The notes below the pieces were generated by a model. That model saw only the letters and a program-made list of their open reading frames with translations. It ran no database searches and had not been told where the DNA came from. From assembly GCF_001632845.1 (NCBI RefSeq), contig NZ_CP011994.1, positions 868,001-932,000 of the forward strand: DNA of 64,000 nt, read 5' to 3'. Position 1 is the first letter of the stretch, and every line of letters begins with the position of its first letter. Below, piece after piece: positions 46,827-55,803 of the stretch. The translations under genes and the position numbers were made by a program. The stretch is from Ectothiorhodospira sp. BSL-9. GTDB taxonomy: Bacteria > Pseudomonadota > Gammaproteobacteria > Ectothiorhodospirales > Ectothiorhodospiraceae.

Positions 46827-49800
46827 ATGACATTGAAGAACATTTTTCTAAAGCCCGTTGACCGCCCCATTGAAGGCGTCATCAAAGCCGATGATGAAGC
46901 CAGTCTTCGCCTCGAGATTGAAGAATACGTACTGACCAACGAAGTCGAGAAGCGTCTTGAAGAGTTTCTGGATGCTTACAACAATTACGAAGGCGCCAAC
47001 GGTGTATGGGTGTCCGGCTTCTTCGGGTCAGGTAAGTCACACCTGCTCAAGATGCTGGCCCTGTTACTCGAGAACCGGGAAATGGGTGGTGCCTCCACCC
47101 TGGATCTTTTCCTTCCCAAATGCAGTGACAATGAAATTCTCCGGGGCGACCTGAAGCGAGCCGTCTCTATTCCAGCAAAGAGCATTCTGTTCAACATTGA
47201 CCAGAAAGCCGATGTCATTAGTAAAACCCAGATCGATGCCCTTTTAGCCGTGTTCGTTAAAGTCTTCGACGAGATGTGTGGCTACTATGGCAAGCAAGGG
47301 CACATTGCACAGTTTGAGCGCGATCTGGACAGCCGCGGCTTGTACCAGCAGTTCAAAAACGAGTACGAGGGCATCGCCGGTCGTTCCTGGCACAAAGGCC
47401 GGGAACAAGCGCTCCTGGAGGGTGCCAATATCGCCAACGCCTACGCGGCTGTGACCGGCGGCGACCGGCAGTCAGCAGCGGGTATTCTCGACAAGTACCG
47501 CAGCGAATATCGAGTGTCGATTGAGGATTTCGCGGACAACGTGAATGCATACATTGAGAAGCAGGCAAAAGAGAGGGGGCACGAAGAGTTCCGCCTCAAC
47601 TTTTTTGTGGATGAGGTCGGTCAGTATATCGCCGACAACACCAAGCTGATGACCAATCTGCAAACCATTGCCGAGAGCCTCGCCACCAAATGCCGGGGCC
47701 GGGCCTGGATTATCGTCACCGCGCAGGAAGAGATGAAAGACGTGGTGGGCGAAATGAGCAAACAGCAGGGCCACGACTTCACGAAAATTCAAGCGCGCTT
47801 CAATAACCGCATGAAGCTGTCCAGCGCGGACGTGGCAGAGGTCATCCAGAAGCGTCTGCTGACCAAGACCGAAGATGGCGTCAATCAGCTATCGGACGTC
47901 TACCACGCGCAAGCCAATAACTTCAAAACACTCTTCGGCTTCGCAGATGGATCGGCCACCTACCGAAACTTCCGGGACAGGGACCACTTCATCCACAGCT
48001 ACCCCTTTGCCCCATACCAGTTCGCGCTGTTCCAATCAGCAATCCAGAATCTGTCGCAGCATAATGCCTTTGAGGGTAAGCACAGCTCTGTCGGTGAACG
48101 CTCCATGCTGGGCGTTTTCCAGCAGGTGGCCATCCAGATCAGCAACCACGAAGTGGGTCAGCTGGCCACCTTCGACCTGATGTTTGAGGGCATACGCTCT
48201 GCACTGAAATCACAAATTCAGCGTGCGATTATCCAGGCAGAAAACCACCTGGATAACGCCTTCGCCATCCGCCTGCTGAAAGCCCTGTTTCTGGTGAAGT
48301 ATGTCAAAGAGTTCAAACCCACGGTGCGCAACCTCTGCGTGTTGATGCTGGACGCCTTCGAACAGGACCTGCCGGCGCTTCGCGACAGGGTCGAGGAGGC
48401 CCTCTGTCTCCTGGAGCAACAGACCTACATACAGCGTAATGGAGATCAGTACGAGTACCTGACGGATGAGGAAAAGGACGTCGAACAGGAGATCAAGAAC
48501 ACGGAGGTCGAATCATCGGATGTTGCGGACGAGCTGGAAAAAATCGTTTTCGACTATGTCATCAAGCAGCGCAAGATCCGCCATGACGCGGGCTCATCCC
48601 AGAATCAGGGGCAGGACTACGCCTTTTCGCGCAAACTGGATGATCGTCTGCATGGTCGTGAATACGAGCTGTCGATCAATGTCATCAGTCCGTTCCATGA
48701 GCATACCGACAACGAGCAAATGCTCCGTACAGCCTCAACGTATAAGGCGGACGAGTTGTTTGTGCTCATGCCGTCGGACGAGCGCCTGGTGCGTGATCTG
48801 CTCATGTTCAAGCGCACCGAGAAATACATCAAGCAGAATATTTCGGTCACCCAGCAGGCAGCCGTCAAACGCATCCTGAATGACAAGAGCTTTCAGAATC
48901 GTGAGCGGGAGGCCAGGCTCCGGCAACAGGTTCAAACCCTCATGGGCCAATCAAAACTGCTCATCGGGGGCGCAGATGTGGAAGTGACCAACGAGCACGC
49001 CCAGACGCGCATCATCCGAGGCTTCCATGAGCTGATCGCTCGGGCTTACCCCAACCTTCGCATGTTGCGCGGCGTTGCCTACACGGAAAAAGATATCAGC
49101 CATTGCCTCAATCGTTCAGATGAGGGTCTTTTTGGTAACGACACCACGGCCCTGGCGGAATCCGAGCAGGAGGTGCTGGCATTCATTCAAAGCAACAACC
49201 GGGGCGGTGTCCGTACCACTCTGAAGAGTCTGCTGGAGAGATTCGAACGCAAACCCTATGGCTGGTACTATGCCGCGATTCTGTGCACCCTGGCCAACCT
49301 GTGCGCCCGTGGCAAGTTGGAGGTTCGCCTCGACGGGAACATCCTGGAAGGCAGCGAACTGGAGCGCGCCCTGCGCAACACCCACGGCCACGGCAACGTG
49401 GTGCTGGAGCCGCAGATTGAATTCACCGCCTCTCAGGTCCGGGGGCTCAAGTCGTTTTACGAGGACTTCTTCGATAGCCCGCCGCGCAGCAGCGAAGCCA
49501 AGGCCCTGGGTAAGGAGGCCGGCGAGGCTTTCCAGGAAATGTTCCAGGACCTGGATCGGCGAATAGCGCAGGTGGACCAGTACCCGTTCCTCAATGCCTT
49601 GCAACCTGCTCTGGATACGCTGAAAGAGGTTGCCGGGAAGCCCTACACCTGGCACCTGACGGAATTGAGCAGGCAGGAAAATCAACTGCTGGACCTGAAA
49701 GAGAATGTCATCGATCCCATTCGCAAGTTCATGGGCGGCTCACAAAAGGACATCTACAACCAGGCCCGGTCCTTCCTGCAGAGCCAGGAGCCCAACTTCA

Positions 49801-50396
49801 TCTATGTGTCCGGGGACGAAATCGAGCAGATTCGCACCATTCTGAACGACCCCAATTGCTACAAGGGGAATCGCATTCAGCAGCTCAAGGGCCAGCTTGA
49901 CAGCCTGCAGGCGCGCATCAATAAAAAGGTGCAACAAACCCGGTCTCAGGCAGAAACGTCCCTGAAGACCATGCAGGAGCGCATGCAAACCATGGATGAA
50001 TATCAGTCCCTTCCGGAACCACGCCAGGATGAGCTCAACAAGCCGTTCCGGGATCTGTCCGATGACATCGGGCAGGAGCGCCTGATTGCCGTGATCAAGG
50101 ACCGGGCCCGGTACTTTGAAGAAGAGGGCTACCAGAAACTGCTGGGCAAAATGGTGGATATGGCCCGGCAGAAGTCTGCACCGGCAGGAAGTCCCGAACA
50201 GCCACAGGGTGGCGAGAATGGCAGGCCGCCTCATGGGATCAAGGAATTACCTGCCGACTACATTCACTTGCGCAACCTCCAGGTTGCGTTTGACAAGGCC
50301 TGGCTGGCCGACGAAAACGACCTGGACCAGTACCTGAACGCTTTACGCGATGCCCTGCTGACTCAAATTCAGCAAGGCCTGAAGGTTCGAATCTAA
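46827..50396 (+). CDS. brxC: BREX protein BrxC, large P-loop ATPase
   Basis: A 1,189-residue ATPase. The start is the ATG at 46827 (MTLKNIFLKPVDRPIEGVIKAD, the standard BrxC opening); the open frame extends 31 codons upstream without similarity. Walker A is GFFGSGKSH at residues 64-72, in the GVWVSGFFGSGKSHLLKMLA context, and NFFVDEVGQYIADN is the Walker-B-like segment. The C-terminal third is rich in coiled-coil helices (residues about 1020-1130). BrxC is related to Orc/Cdc6-like AAA+ proteins and is a core defence component. Three bases separate its stop from the next open frame. Confidence 0.93.
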   Translation: MTLKNIFLKPVDRPIEGVIKADDEASLRLEIEEYVLTNEVEKRLEEFLDAYNNYEGANGVWVSGFFGSGKSHLLKMLALLLENREMGGASTLDLFLPKCSDNEILRGDLKRAVSIPAKSILFNIDQKADVISKTQIDALLAVFVKVFDEMCGYYGKQGHIAQFERDLDSRGLYQQFKNEYEGIAGRSWHKGREQALLEGANIANAYAAVTGGDRQSAAGILDKYRSEYRVSIEDFADNVNAYIEKQAKERGHEEFRLNFFVDEVGQYIADNTKLMTNLQTIAESLATKCRGRAWIIVTAQEEMKDVVGEMSKQQGHDFTKIQARFNNRMKLSSADVAEVIQKRLLTKTEDGVNQLSDVYHAQANNFKTLFGFADGSATYRNFRDRDHFIHSYPFAPYQFALFQSAIQNLSQHNAFEGKHSSVGERSMLGVFQQVAIQISNHEVGQLATFDLMFEGIRSALKSQIQRAIIQAENHLDNAFAIRLLKALFLVKYVKEFKPTVRNLCVLMLDAFEQDLPALRDRVEEALCLLEQQTYIQRNGDQYEYLTDEEKDVEQEIKNTEVESSDVADELEKIVFDYVIKQRKIRHDAGSSQNQGQDYAFSRKLDDRLHGREYELSINVISPFHEHTDNEQMLRTASTYKADELFVLMPSDERLVRDLLMFKRTEKYIKQNISVTQQAAVKRILNDKSFQNREREARLRQQVQTLMGQSKLLIGGADVEVTNEHAQTRIIRGFHELIARAYPNLRMLRGVAYTEKDISHCLNRSDEGLFGNDTTALAESEQEVLAFIQSNNRGGVRTTLKSLLERFERKPYGWYYAAILCTLANLCARGKLEVRLDGNILEGSELERALRNTHGHGNVVLEPQIEFTASQVRGLKSFYEDFFDSPPRSSEAKALGKEAGEAFQEMFQDLDRRIAQVDQYPFLNALQPALDTLKEVAGKPYTWHLTELSRQENQLLDLKENVIDPIRKFMGGSQKDIYNQARSFLQSQEPNFIYVSGDEIEQIRTILNDPNCYKGNRIQQLKGQLDSLQARINKKVQQTRSQAETSLKTMQERMQTMDEYQSLPEPRQDELNKPFRDLSDDIGQERLIAVIKDRARYFEEEGYQKLLGKMVDMARQKSAPAGSPEQPQGGENGRPPHGIKELPADYIHLRNLQVAFDKAWLADENDLDQYLNALRDALLTQIQQGLKVRI

Positions 50397-50419
50397 GCGT
50401 GCCGACCCAGGGGATAGCC

Positions 50420-52090
50420 ATGCACGACGCCGAACAGGAGATCCGGGCGCTCATTCGCGGCGGCGAAAACCTTGCCGTTGAGTTCAAGAGCGACGTCAAA
50501 AGCCTGCCTGACCGGGAACTGGTGGCCGCCGTGGTGGCCCTGGCCAACACCGAGGGCGGCGACCTGTTCCTGGGCATTGAAGACGATGGCACACCGACCG
50601 GGCTGCATGCCAACCACCGTCACCTCACCGGCCTGCCCGCACTGATTGCCAATAAGACCATTCCATCACTGGCGGTGCGCGTCGAGGCCCTGGAACTGGA
50701 AGGGCAGCCCATTGCCAGAATCCACGTACCCAAATCCCGGCAACTGGTATCCACCTCGGAAGGTCTTCTGCAACGTCGGCGCCTGAGAATGGACGGCACC
50801 CCGGAGGCCGTGCCCTTCTACCCCCATGAGTTTGTTCAACGGCAATCCAGCCTGGGCGTAACAGACCCCTCTGCCCTGCCGGTGGAAAACCTTGCGATTG
50901 AGGATCTGGATCCGATCCAGCGTATCCGCATCCGCAACGCCATCAAGAAATACGGTGGCGACCAGAGCCTGACCCCTCTGGCGGATGATGAGTTGGATGG
51001 CGCCCTGGGGCTGACGGTGAGCATAGATGGCCAGCGCCACCCCACCGTGGCGGGCTTGTTACTGCTGGGAAACGAGACGCAGCTCCGGCAGCACCTGCCC
51101 TCCCACGAGGCAGCGTTCCAGGTGCTGCGGGGCACGGATGTTTTGGTCAATGAGTTCTACCGCAAGCCGCTGCTGGAGACCTTTGAAGAGATCGAGGTGC
51201 TATTCCGCGCCCGGGTCGAGGAAGAGGAGATTCAGGTCGGGCTGTTTCGCGTGCCCATCCCCAACTTCGACCGCCGGGCCTTCCGGGAAGCCTTCGTGAA
51301 CGCTCTGGTTCACCGCGACTACAGTGCTCTGGGCGCCGTGCACGTCAAACTGGACGATGACGGCCTGAGCATCAGTAATCCGGGTGGTTTTGTGGAGGGC
51401 GTCAACCTGGACAACCTGCTGGTGGCCGATCCCCGCTCCCGCAACCCCCTGCTGGCCGACATCATCAAGCGCATCGGCCTGGCAGAACGCACGGGTCGGG
51501 GCATTGACCGCATCTTCGAGGGCATGCTCCGCTATGGGCGTACCGCCCCCGACTACTCCATGTCATCCGCCCACACCGTCTCCGTGCGCATGAGCGCAGC
51601 GGACGCGGACGCCGAGTTCCTGCGCATGATCGTCGGACGCGAGGAACAGACCGGTGCCGCCATGCCCATCGACAGCCTGATCATCCTGTCCCGGCTGCGC
51701 AATGAGCGGCGCTTAAGAACGGCGGATCTGGCCGGGTCCGTGCAAAAGCCCGAAACCGTGGTCCGGGGCACCCTGGAGAAACTGGTGGAGGCCGGCATGG
51801 TGCAAGCCCACGGCACGGGCAAGGGCCGTACCTACACTCTGAGCGCCAAGGTGTACCAGGGGGCGGGACAGAAGGCGGCCTATGTGCGCCAGGCGGGTTT
51901 TGATGCCATCCAGCAGGAGCAGATGGTGCTGAATTTCATCGATACCCACGGCAGCATCAAACGTGGGGATGTCATGGAGCTTTGCCACCTCGATAGAAAC
52001 CAGGCTTACCGGCTGCTAGCCAGAATGAAAGCCACCAAGCAAATCAAGCAAATGGGTGAGCAGAAAGGCGCTACTTATGAGCGTGTTTAA
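50420..52090 (+). CDS. AlbA_2/GHKL ATP-binding transcriptional-regulator-like protein within BREX operon
   Basis: A 556-residue protein with an N-terminal AlbA_2 (Schlafen-related, 'divergent AAA-4') domain: ENLAVEFKSDVKSLP and VALANTEGGDLFLGIEDDG, residues 13-60. A GHKL-type ATP-binding region follows around 290-370 (FREAFVNALVHRDYSALGAVHV; LSISNPGGFVEGV; GLAERTGRGIDRIFEGM). Two C-terminal winged-helix segments end the protein (RTADLAGSVQKPETVVRGTLEKL and SIKRGDVMELCHLDRNQAYRLLARM). Such proteins are often nested in BREX operons between brxC and pglX, but their function is unclear. Just downstream lie 19-base operator-like repeats that it might bind. Confidence 0.85.
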   Translation: MHDAEQEIRALIRGGENLAVEFKSDVKSLPDRELVAAVVALANTEGGDLFLGIEDDGTPTGLHANHRHLTGLPALIANKTIPSLAVRVEALELEGQPIARIHVPKSRQLVSTSEGLLQRRRLRMDGTPEAVPFYPHEFVQRQSSLGVTDPSALPVENLAIEDLDPIQRIRIRNAIKKYGGDQSLTPLADDELDGALGLTVSIDGQRHPTVAGLLLLGNETQLRQHLPSHEAAFQVLRGTDVLVNEFYRKPLLETFEEIEVLFRARVEEEEIQVGLFRVPIPNFDRRAFREAFVNALVHRDYSALGAVHVKLDDDGLSISNPGGFVEGVNLDNLLVADPRSRNPLLADIIKRIGLAERTGRGIDRIFEGMLRYGRTAPDYSMSSAHTVSVRMSAADADAEFLRMIVGREEQTGAAMPIDSLIILSRLRNERRLRTADLAGSVQKPETVVRGTLEKLVEAGMVQAHGTGKGRTYTLSAKVYQGAGQKAAYVRQAGFDAIQQEQMVLNFIDTHGSIKRGDVMELCHLDRNQAYRLLARMKATKQIKQMGEQKGATYERV

Positions 52091-52095
52091 GCGCT

Positions 52096-52155
52096 TTGCT
52101 CGCAATATATGCTCCGCGAGCAAATATATGCTCCACGAGCATATGATATGCGCTC
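52096..52155. promoter_or_regulatory. Tandem 19-base operator-like repeats upstream of pglX-N
   Basis: AATATATGCTCCGCGAGCA (52104-52122) is repeated at once as AATATATGCTCCACGAGCA (52123-52141), with one mismatch. Each copy holds the palindrome TGCTC-NNN-GAGCA. A partial unit TTTGCTCGC (52096-52104) stands upstream, so TTTGCTCGC/GCGAGCAAA also pairs across the first repeat. TATGAT at 52142-52147 could be a -10. The spacing of 19 bases (nearly two helical turns) suits cooperative binding of a dimeric regulator that controls the pglX half of the operon. Confidence 0.6.
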
Positions 52156-52223
52156 AACGCGGAAACGTACCGACAACACAGAGCGCCTGTCCTGCGTCCA
52201 TAAGCAATTCAGCAGGTTATTGA

Positions 52224-54020
52224 ATGGAAACCGCAAAACTCAAAAAATTCGCCCAGCTCGCCCGCCGCAGTCTGATTGAGCAGGTCAGCGCCAAGCTCAA
52301 GCTGGTTCTGGCTGAAGAAAGCTCTGCCCGGCGAGAAAGCCCTGAGGCCGTCAAGAAGCTGGAAGCGGCGATCGCCAAACTGGGCCAGGAGCAGGTCATC
52401 GAGCGCGTGGCCTATATCTGGTTCAACCGCTTCTGCGCCCTGCGTTTTATGGACGTGAACCGATACAACCGCCTTGGCGTGGTCTCGCCCACCGACGGAC
52501 AGTTTCAGCCCGAGATCCTGGCTGACGCCAAGATGGGCCATATCGATGAAGAGATGGTACGGGCAAAAACCCGACAACGGGTCTTTGCCCTACTGGATGG
52601 CAAAATGCCCAGCCAGGATCCCCAGGGGGAAGCCTATCGCCTGTTGGTGGTAGCCGCCTGTAACCATTGGCACAGCGCCATGCCGTTCCTTTTCGAACGC
52701 ATTGACGATTACACCGAGCTTCTCATGCCGGATGACCTGCTCTCCGGCAACTCTATTCTAGCCTACACCCGCGAGGCTATGACGCCGGGTGCCTGTGAGG
52801 ATGTTGAGATAATTGGCTGGTTGTACCAGTTCTATATATCCGAAAAAAAGGATCAAGTCTTCGAGGCGCTGAAGAAGAATCAGAAAATCACACCGGCCAA
52901 TATCCCCGCCGCCACGCAGCTTTTCACGCCGCGCTGGATTGTGCGCTACCTGGTGGACAATTCGCTCGGCCGCTTGTGGATGCTTAACAGGCCAAATTCA
53001 GGGCTGATCCGTAAGCTTGAGTATTACATCCCTCCGGATGAAGCCGAAACCGATTTCTTGAAAATCAACAGCCCGGAAGAGCTCAGGGTTTGCGATCCAG
53101 CCTGCGGCTCCGGCCATATGCTGACCTATGCTTTCGATCTGCTCTACGCCATTTATGAAGAAGAAGGCTACGAGCCGTCCGAAATCCCCGAAAAGATTCT
53201 GACGCACAACCTTTACGGTATTGAGCTGGATGAACGGGCCGGTGAGCTAGCCGCCTTTGCGCTAACCATGAACGCCCGAGCGCGTCAGCGGCGTTTTTTC
53301 AACAAAGGCATCAATCCCAACATCTGTGTGTTGGAAAACGTTAGCTTCACTCCGGATGAACTGGAAGAGTACATGAGCGCCGTGGGCCGTGACTTGTTCA
53401 CCCAGGGCTTATGTGAAAGCTTGCAACAGTTCGAGGAGGCTGACAACTTCGGCTCCCTGATCTTGCCCAAGCTTACCAAAGTGACTGACGTGCTAGCCGA
53501 GCTGGAGACCAAGAATCTGGGTAGCAACCTGTTCCTGGCCGACACGCACAGCAAGGTACTGAAAGTACTGCGTATGGCCGAAGCCTTGGGCCCGCGCTAC
53601 GCCGTGGTCGTCGCCAACCCGCCCTATATGGGCGGCAAGGGCATGAATGGACGGCTTGGCGCCTGGGCCAAGGAGAACTACCCAAAGAGCAAGTCCGACC
53701 TGTTCGCGATGTTCATAGAGCGCAACCTGGATATGGCCGTGAATGGCGGCGCTGTCGCCATGATCACGATGCAGAGCTGGATGTTTCTGTCTTCCTTCGA
53801 GGCTTTGCGCGGCCGCATTCTCAATCAGCACACTATTTTGTCGATGGCCCACCTGGGGGCGCGAGCCTTTGACAGCATTGGTGGGGAAGTTGTCTCGACG
53901 ACTGCTTTCGTGCTCGAGAACGCCCATAAGCCGCACTATCGCGGCGCGTTTCTCCGATTGGTCGATGGCAATTCGGAAGCCGACAAAATGGCCATGATGG
54001 CCAAGGCCATTGAGCAGTAG
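52224..54020 (+). CDS. pglX: BREX methyltransferase PglX, N-terminal (catalytic) half of split gene
   Basis: A 598-residue protein with the PglX start METAKLKKFAQLARRSLIEQV, the N6-adenine methyltransferase SAM motif Asp291-PACGSGH (motif I) and catalytic Asn465-Pro-Pro-Tyr (NPPY, motif IV) in VVVANPPYMGGKG. It also has MITMQSWMFLSSFEALRG and SIGGEVVSTTAFVLEN. It stops right after LRLVDGNSEADKMAMMAKAIEQ, where an intact PglX (about 1,200 residues) normally continues to FKKIPGSPIAYW and its specificity region. That continuation is found 5.2 kb downstream. The catalytic domain is complete, so methylation may still be possible if both halves assemble. An ATPase gene starts eight bases after this stop. 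Confidence 0.9.
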   Translation: METAKLKKFAQLARRSLIEQVSAKLKLVLAEESSARRESPEAVKKLEAAIAKLGQEQVIERVAYIWFNRFCALRFMDVNRYNRLGVVSPTDGQFQPEILADAKMGHIDEEMVRAKTRQRVFALLDGKMPSQDPQGEAYRLLVVAACNHWHSAMPFLFERIDDYTELLMPDDLLSGNSILAYTREAMTPGACEDVEIIGWLYQFYISEKKDQVFEALKKNQKITPANIPAATQLFTPRWIVRYLVDNSLGRLWMLNRPNSGLIRKLEYYIPPDEAETDFLKINSPEELRVCDPACGSGHMLTYAFDLLYAIYEEEGYEPSEIPEKILTHNLYGIELDERAGELAAFALTMNARARQRRFFNKGINPNICVLENVSFTPDELEEYMSAVGRDLFTQGLCESLQQFEEADNFGSLILPKLTKVTDVLAELETKNLGSNLFLADTHSKVLKVLRMAEALGPRYAVVVANPPYMGGKGMNGRLGAWAKENYPKSKSDLFAMFIERNLDMAVNGGAVAMITMQSWMFLSSFEALRGRILNQHTILSMAHLGARAFDSIGGEVVSTTAFVLENAHKPHYRGAFLRLVDGNSEADKMAMMAKAIEQ

Positions 54021-54028
54021 GGGGCGAC

Positions 54029-55171
54029 ATGATCAGTAGCTTACACCTCAAAAACTTCGTCGCCTTCACCGATCTTACCATCAAGTTCTCGCCGGGAATA
54101 AACATCATAATTGGTGAAAATGGCACGGGAAAGACACATTTGCTCAAAGCCATTCTCGCACTGAGCGGGCCGGAATCCCTTTCGGAGCATCCTGGCGAGC
54201 AACTCGCCCGCAAGCTCTGCCGGCTCTATCAACCGCTGGGTGAGCAAGTGGGCGAACTGCGCCGTACTGGCACTCGTGGGAATGCCATGCTTAGTGCCAC
54301 CTTTTCGTCTGGACAAGAAGTGTCCGCCAGGTTCAGCGGCATCGCCACTGAAACCAAAGTGAGGATTAACAGAGTCTCCGGCGCTGCTCCGGCCACCTTC
54401 ATACCGACTAAGGAGATTCTGTCTCTGGTCCGTGGCCTCACCGCCGGCCAGCCAGATCAAGCTACCATCGACCGCATCTTTGACGACGGCTACTTAGATC
54501 TGGCCCACCAGCTCATCAAAGAGGGTGCGGATGACCTTGAAACCAAAGTTCAGCTCGATCCACGGTTTGCCAGCATAGTCCCCCGGCTGGCCAACCTGAT
54601 CGGCGGTAGATACGAACTCCGCAACGGTCGATTCTGCTTTCAGGTTGGCAAGTACGTCGAAAAACTGGGCAAAAGCAGCTCGGCAGAGAAAGCTGCTCAG
54701 AGTTTTCAGGATTCGACCCTGCGTTTCGTGCCCGCAAAGTTGCCACTGCTCTCCAGCGGGATGACAGCTGAAGGGTATCGCAAAATCGGCGTGCTTCAGC
54801 GCTTGCTCAGTAACGGCAGCCTCAATCCCGGTGCCGCTGGCCCCCTGTTGTGGGATGAACCAGAGTCCAACCTTAACCCCAAGCTGATAAAGGATCTGGT
54901 ACTGGCGCTTCTGGAACTCGCTCGTAACGGCCAGCAAGTCATCCTCGCGACCCACGACTACGTGCTGCTTAAGTGGTTCGACCTATTAATGGATAAGGGC
55001 GAGGGGGACCAAGTGCGTTTTCACGTTCTGTCTCGTGAGGAAAAAACCGGGCAGGTGCACCGTGACAGCATGGATGACTACAAAGCCATCGAGCCGAACG
55101 CAATTGCAGACACCTTTAACGAACTGACCAAGGAGCAAGTAGCTCGCAAAATGCGAGGCTTGGGAAAATGA
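54029..55171 (+). CDS. ABC/SMC-type AAA ATPase of the inserted defence cassette
   Basis: A 380-residue ATPase: MISSLHLKNFVAFTDLTIKFSPGINIIIGENGTGKTHLL gives the RecF/OLD-like N-terminus with Walker A GENGTGKT (residues 29-36). The Walker B is LLWDEPESNLNP (Asp276-Glu277), the ABC-like signature region is LLSSGMTAEGYRKIGVL, and the switch histidine is in ILATHDYVLLKW. No TOPRIM nuclease domain is attached. A ribosome site GGGGCGAC sits before the ATG, eight bases after the pglX-N stop. In other defence systems such ATPases pair with a nuclease, and a PD-(D/E)XK-like gene follows after 72 bases. Confidence 0.88.
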   Translation: MISSLHLKNFVAFTDLTIKFSPGINIIIGENGTGKTHLLKAILALSGPESLSEHPGEQLARKLCRLYQPLGEQVGELRRTGTRGNAMLSATFSSGQEVSARFSGIATETKVRINRVSGAAPATFIPTKEILSLVRGLTAGQPDQATIDRIFDDGYLDLAHQLIKEGADDLETKVQLDPRFASIVPRLANLIGGRYELRNGRFCFQVGKYVEKLGKSSSAEKAAQSFQDSTLRFVPAKLPLLSSGMTAEGYRKIGVLQRLLSNGSLNPGAAGPLLWDEPESNLNPKLIKDLVLALLELARNGQQVILATHDYVLLKWFDLLMDKGEGDQVRFHVLSREEKTGQVHRDSMDDYKAIEPNAIADTFNELTKEQVARKMRGLGK

Positions 55172-55192
55172 AGCTGCGCGAGCGCGACTTAG

Positions 55193-55283
55193 AGGGAACT
55201 TCTATTAATTGCTTGCGACCGCCAGTAACCCATTGATTTTATTATGTTATCATCCCGGCAAATCGAATTAATAGAGGTTCCCT
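55193..55283 (+). promoter_or_regulatory. Long inverted repeat spanning the start of the nuclease gene
   Basis: AGGGAACTTCTATTAATT (55193-55210) and AATTAATAGAGGTTCCCT (55266-55283) are complementary over 18 bases with one mismatch. The 55-base loop holds the start codon at 55244, and the right arm is inside codons 8-13 of the gene. In the mRNA this hairpin would hold the start region in its loop. It could control translation of a toxic nuclease, or be a protein-binding dyad. Confidence 0.6.
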
Positions 55284-55786
55284 TAGAGATCGACTTCACC
55301 GATGCAATTGATGCCATCGTCTTCGATCAGATGAAGACGGAAAAACCGAACTATCATGGCATAGGCGAGATGCATCGCGTTGATTTTGTAGTGGAACTTG
55401 AAGAAGGTATTCTCTTTGTTGAAGTTAAGGATCCAAGCAACCCGAGAGCGCAAGCTAAAGGGCTTGAAAAATTTAATGAAGATCTAAAAAACGGAAGCCT
55501 AAGCGACACCTTTGCCGCGAAGTTCATCGACACCTTCCTGTACCGATGGGCTGAAGATCTCCTGCACAAGCCCGTGTATTACATCAGTCTGGTCACATTC
55601 GAAGATAGCGAACTTTTGCCAAATTTTTCGGACGAGATCGCCAAGAAGCTTCCCCCCATGGGCAAATCGATCCCGCGCTGGAAGCGACAGTTGGCAGAGA
55701 ATTGCCAGGTTTTCAACATCGAACTATGGAATCAGAGTTTCCCGAAATGGCCTGCGACTCGAATCACGCCAGCGGAAAACGCATAG
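55244..55786 (+). CDS. Putative PD-(D/E)XK-like nuclease
   Basis: A 180-residue protein. The segment MHRVDFVVELEEGILFVEVKDPS carries Asp47, Glu60 and Lys62, i.e. D-x12-E-V-K, the core of PD-(D/E)XK endonucleases, preceded by a helix. The C-terminal half (FIDTFLYRWAEDLLHKPVYYISLVTFED) fits the rest of the fold. It has no transmembrane segment. The ATG at 55244 has no strong ribosome site, and a long inverted repeat embraces it. It follows the ATPase gene by 72 bases and precedes the SIR2 gene by 17 bases. I cannot name a closer family; nuclease activity is inferred from the motif. Confidence 0.7.
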   Translation: MLSSRQIELIEVPLEIDFTDAIDAIVFDQMKTEKPNYHGIGEMHRVDFVVELEEGILFVEVKDPSNPRAQAKGLEKFNEDLKNGSLSDTFAAKFIDTFLYRWAEDLLHKPVYYISLVTFEDSELLPNFSDEIAKKLPPMGKSIPRWKRQLAENCQVFNIELWNQSFPKWPATRITPAENA

Positions 55787-55803
55787 GCAAAGGGGAGAAC
55801 GGC

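Noticed and set aside
52096-52155. CRISPR array from the tandem repeats
   Set aside because: Only two full 19-base copies directly abutting with no spacers; operator-like palindromes fit better.
52224-54020. pglX-N as a simple pseudogene remnant
   Set aside because: The open frame is complete through the catalytic domain, ends at a domain border, and the rest of PglX is present, open and with its own coupled start after the cassette. Inactivation remains possible but is not the simplest reading.
55193-55283. Rho-independent terminator between ATPase and nuclease genes
   Set aside because: The 55-base loop and a right arm within coding sequence, without a T-run, do not fit a terminator.
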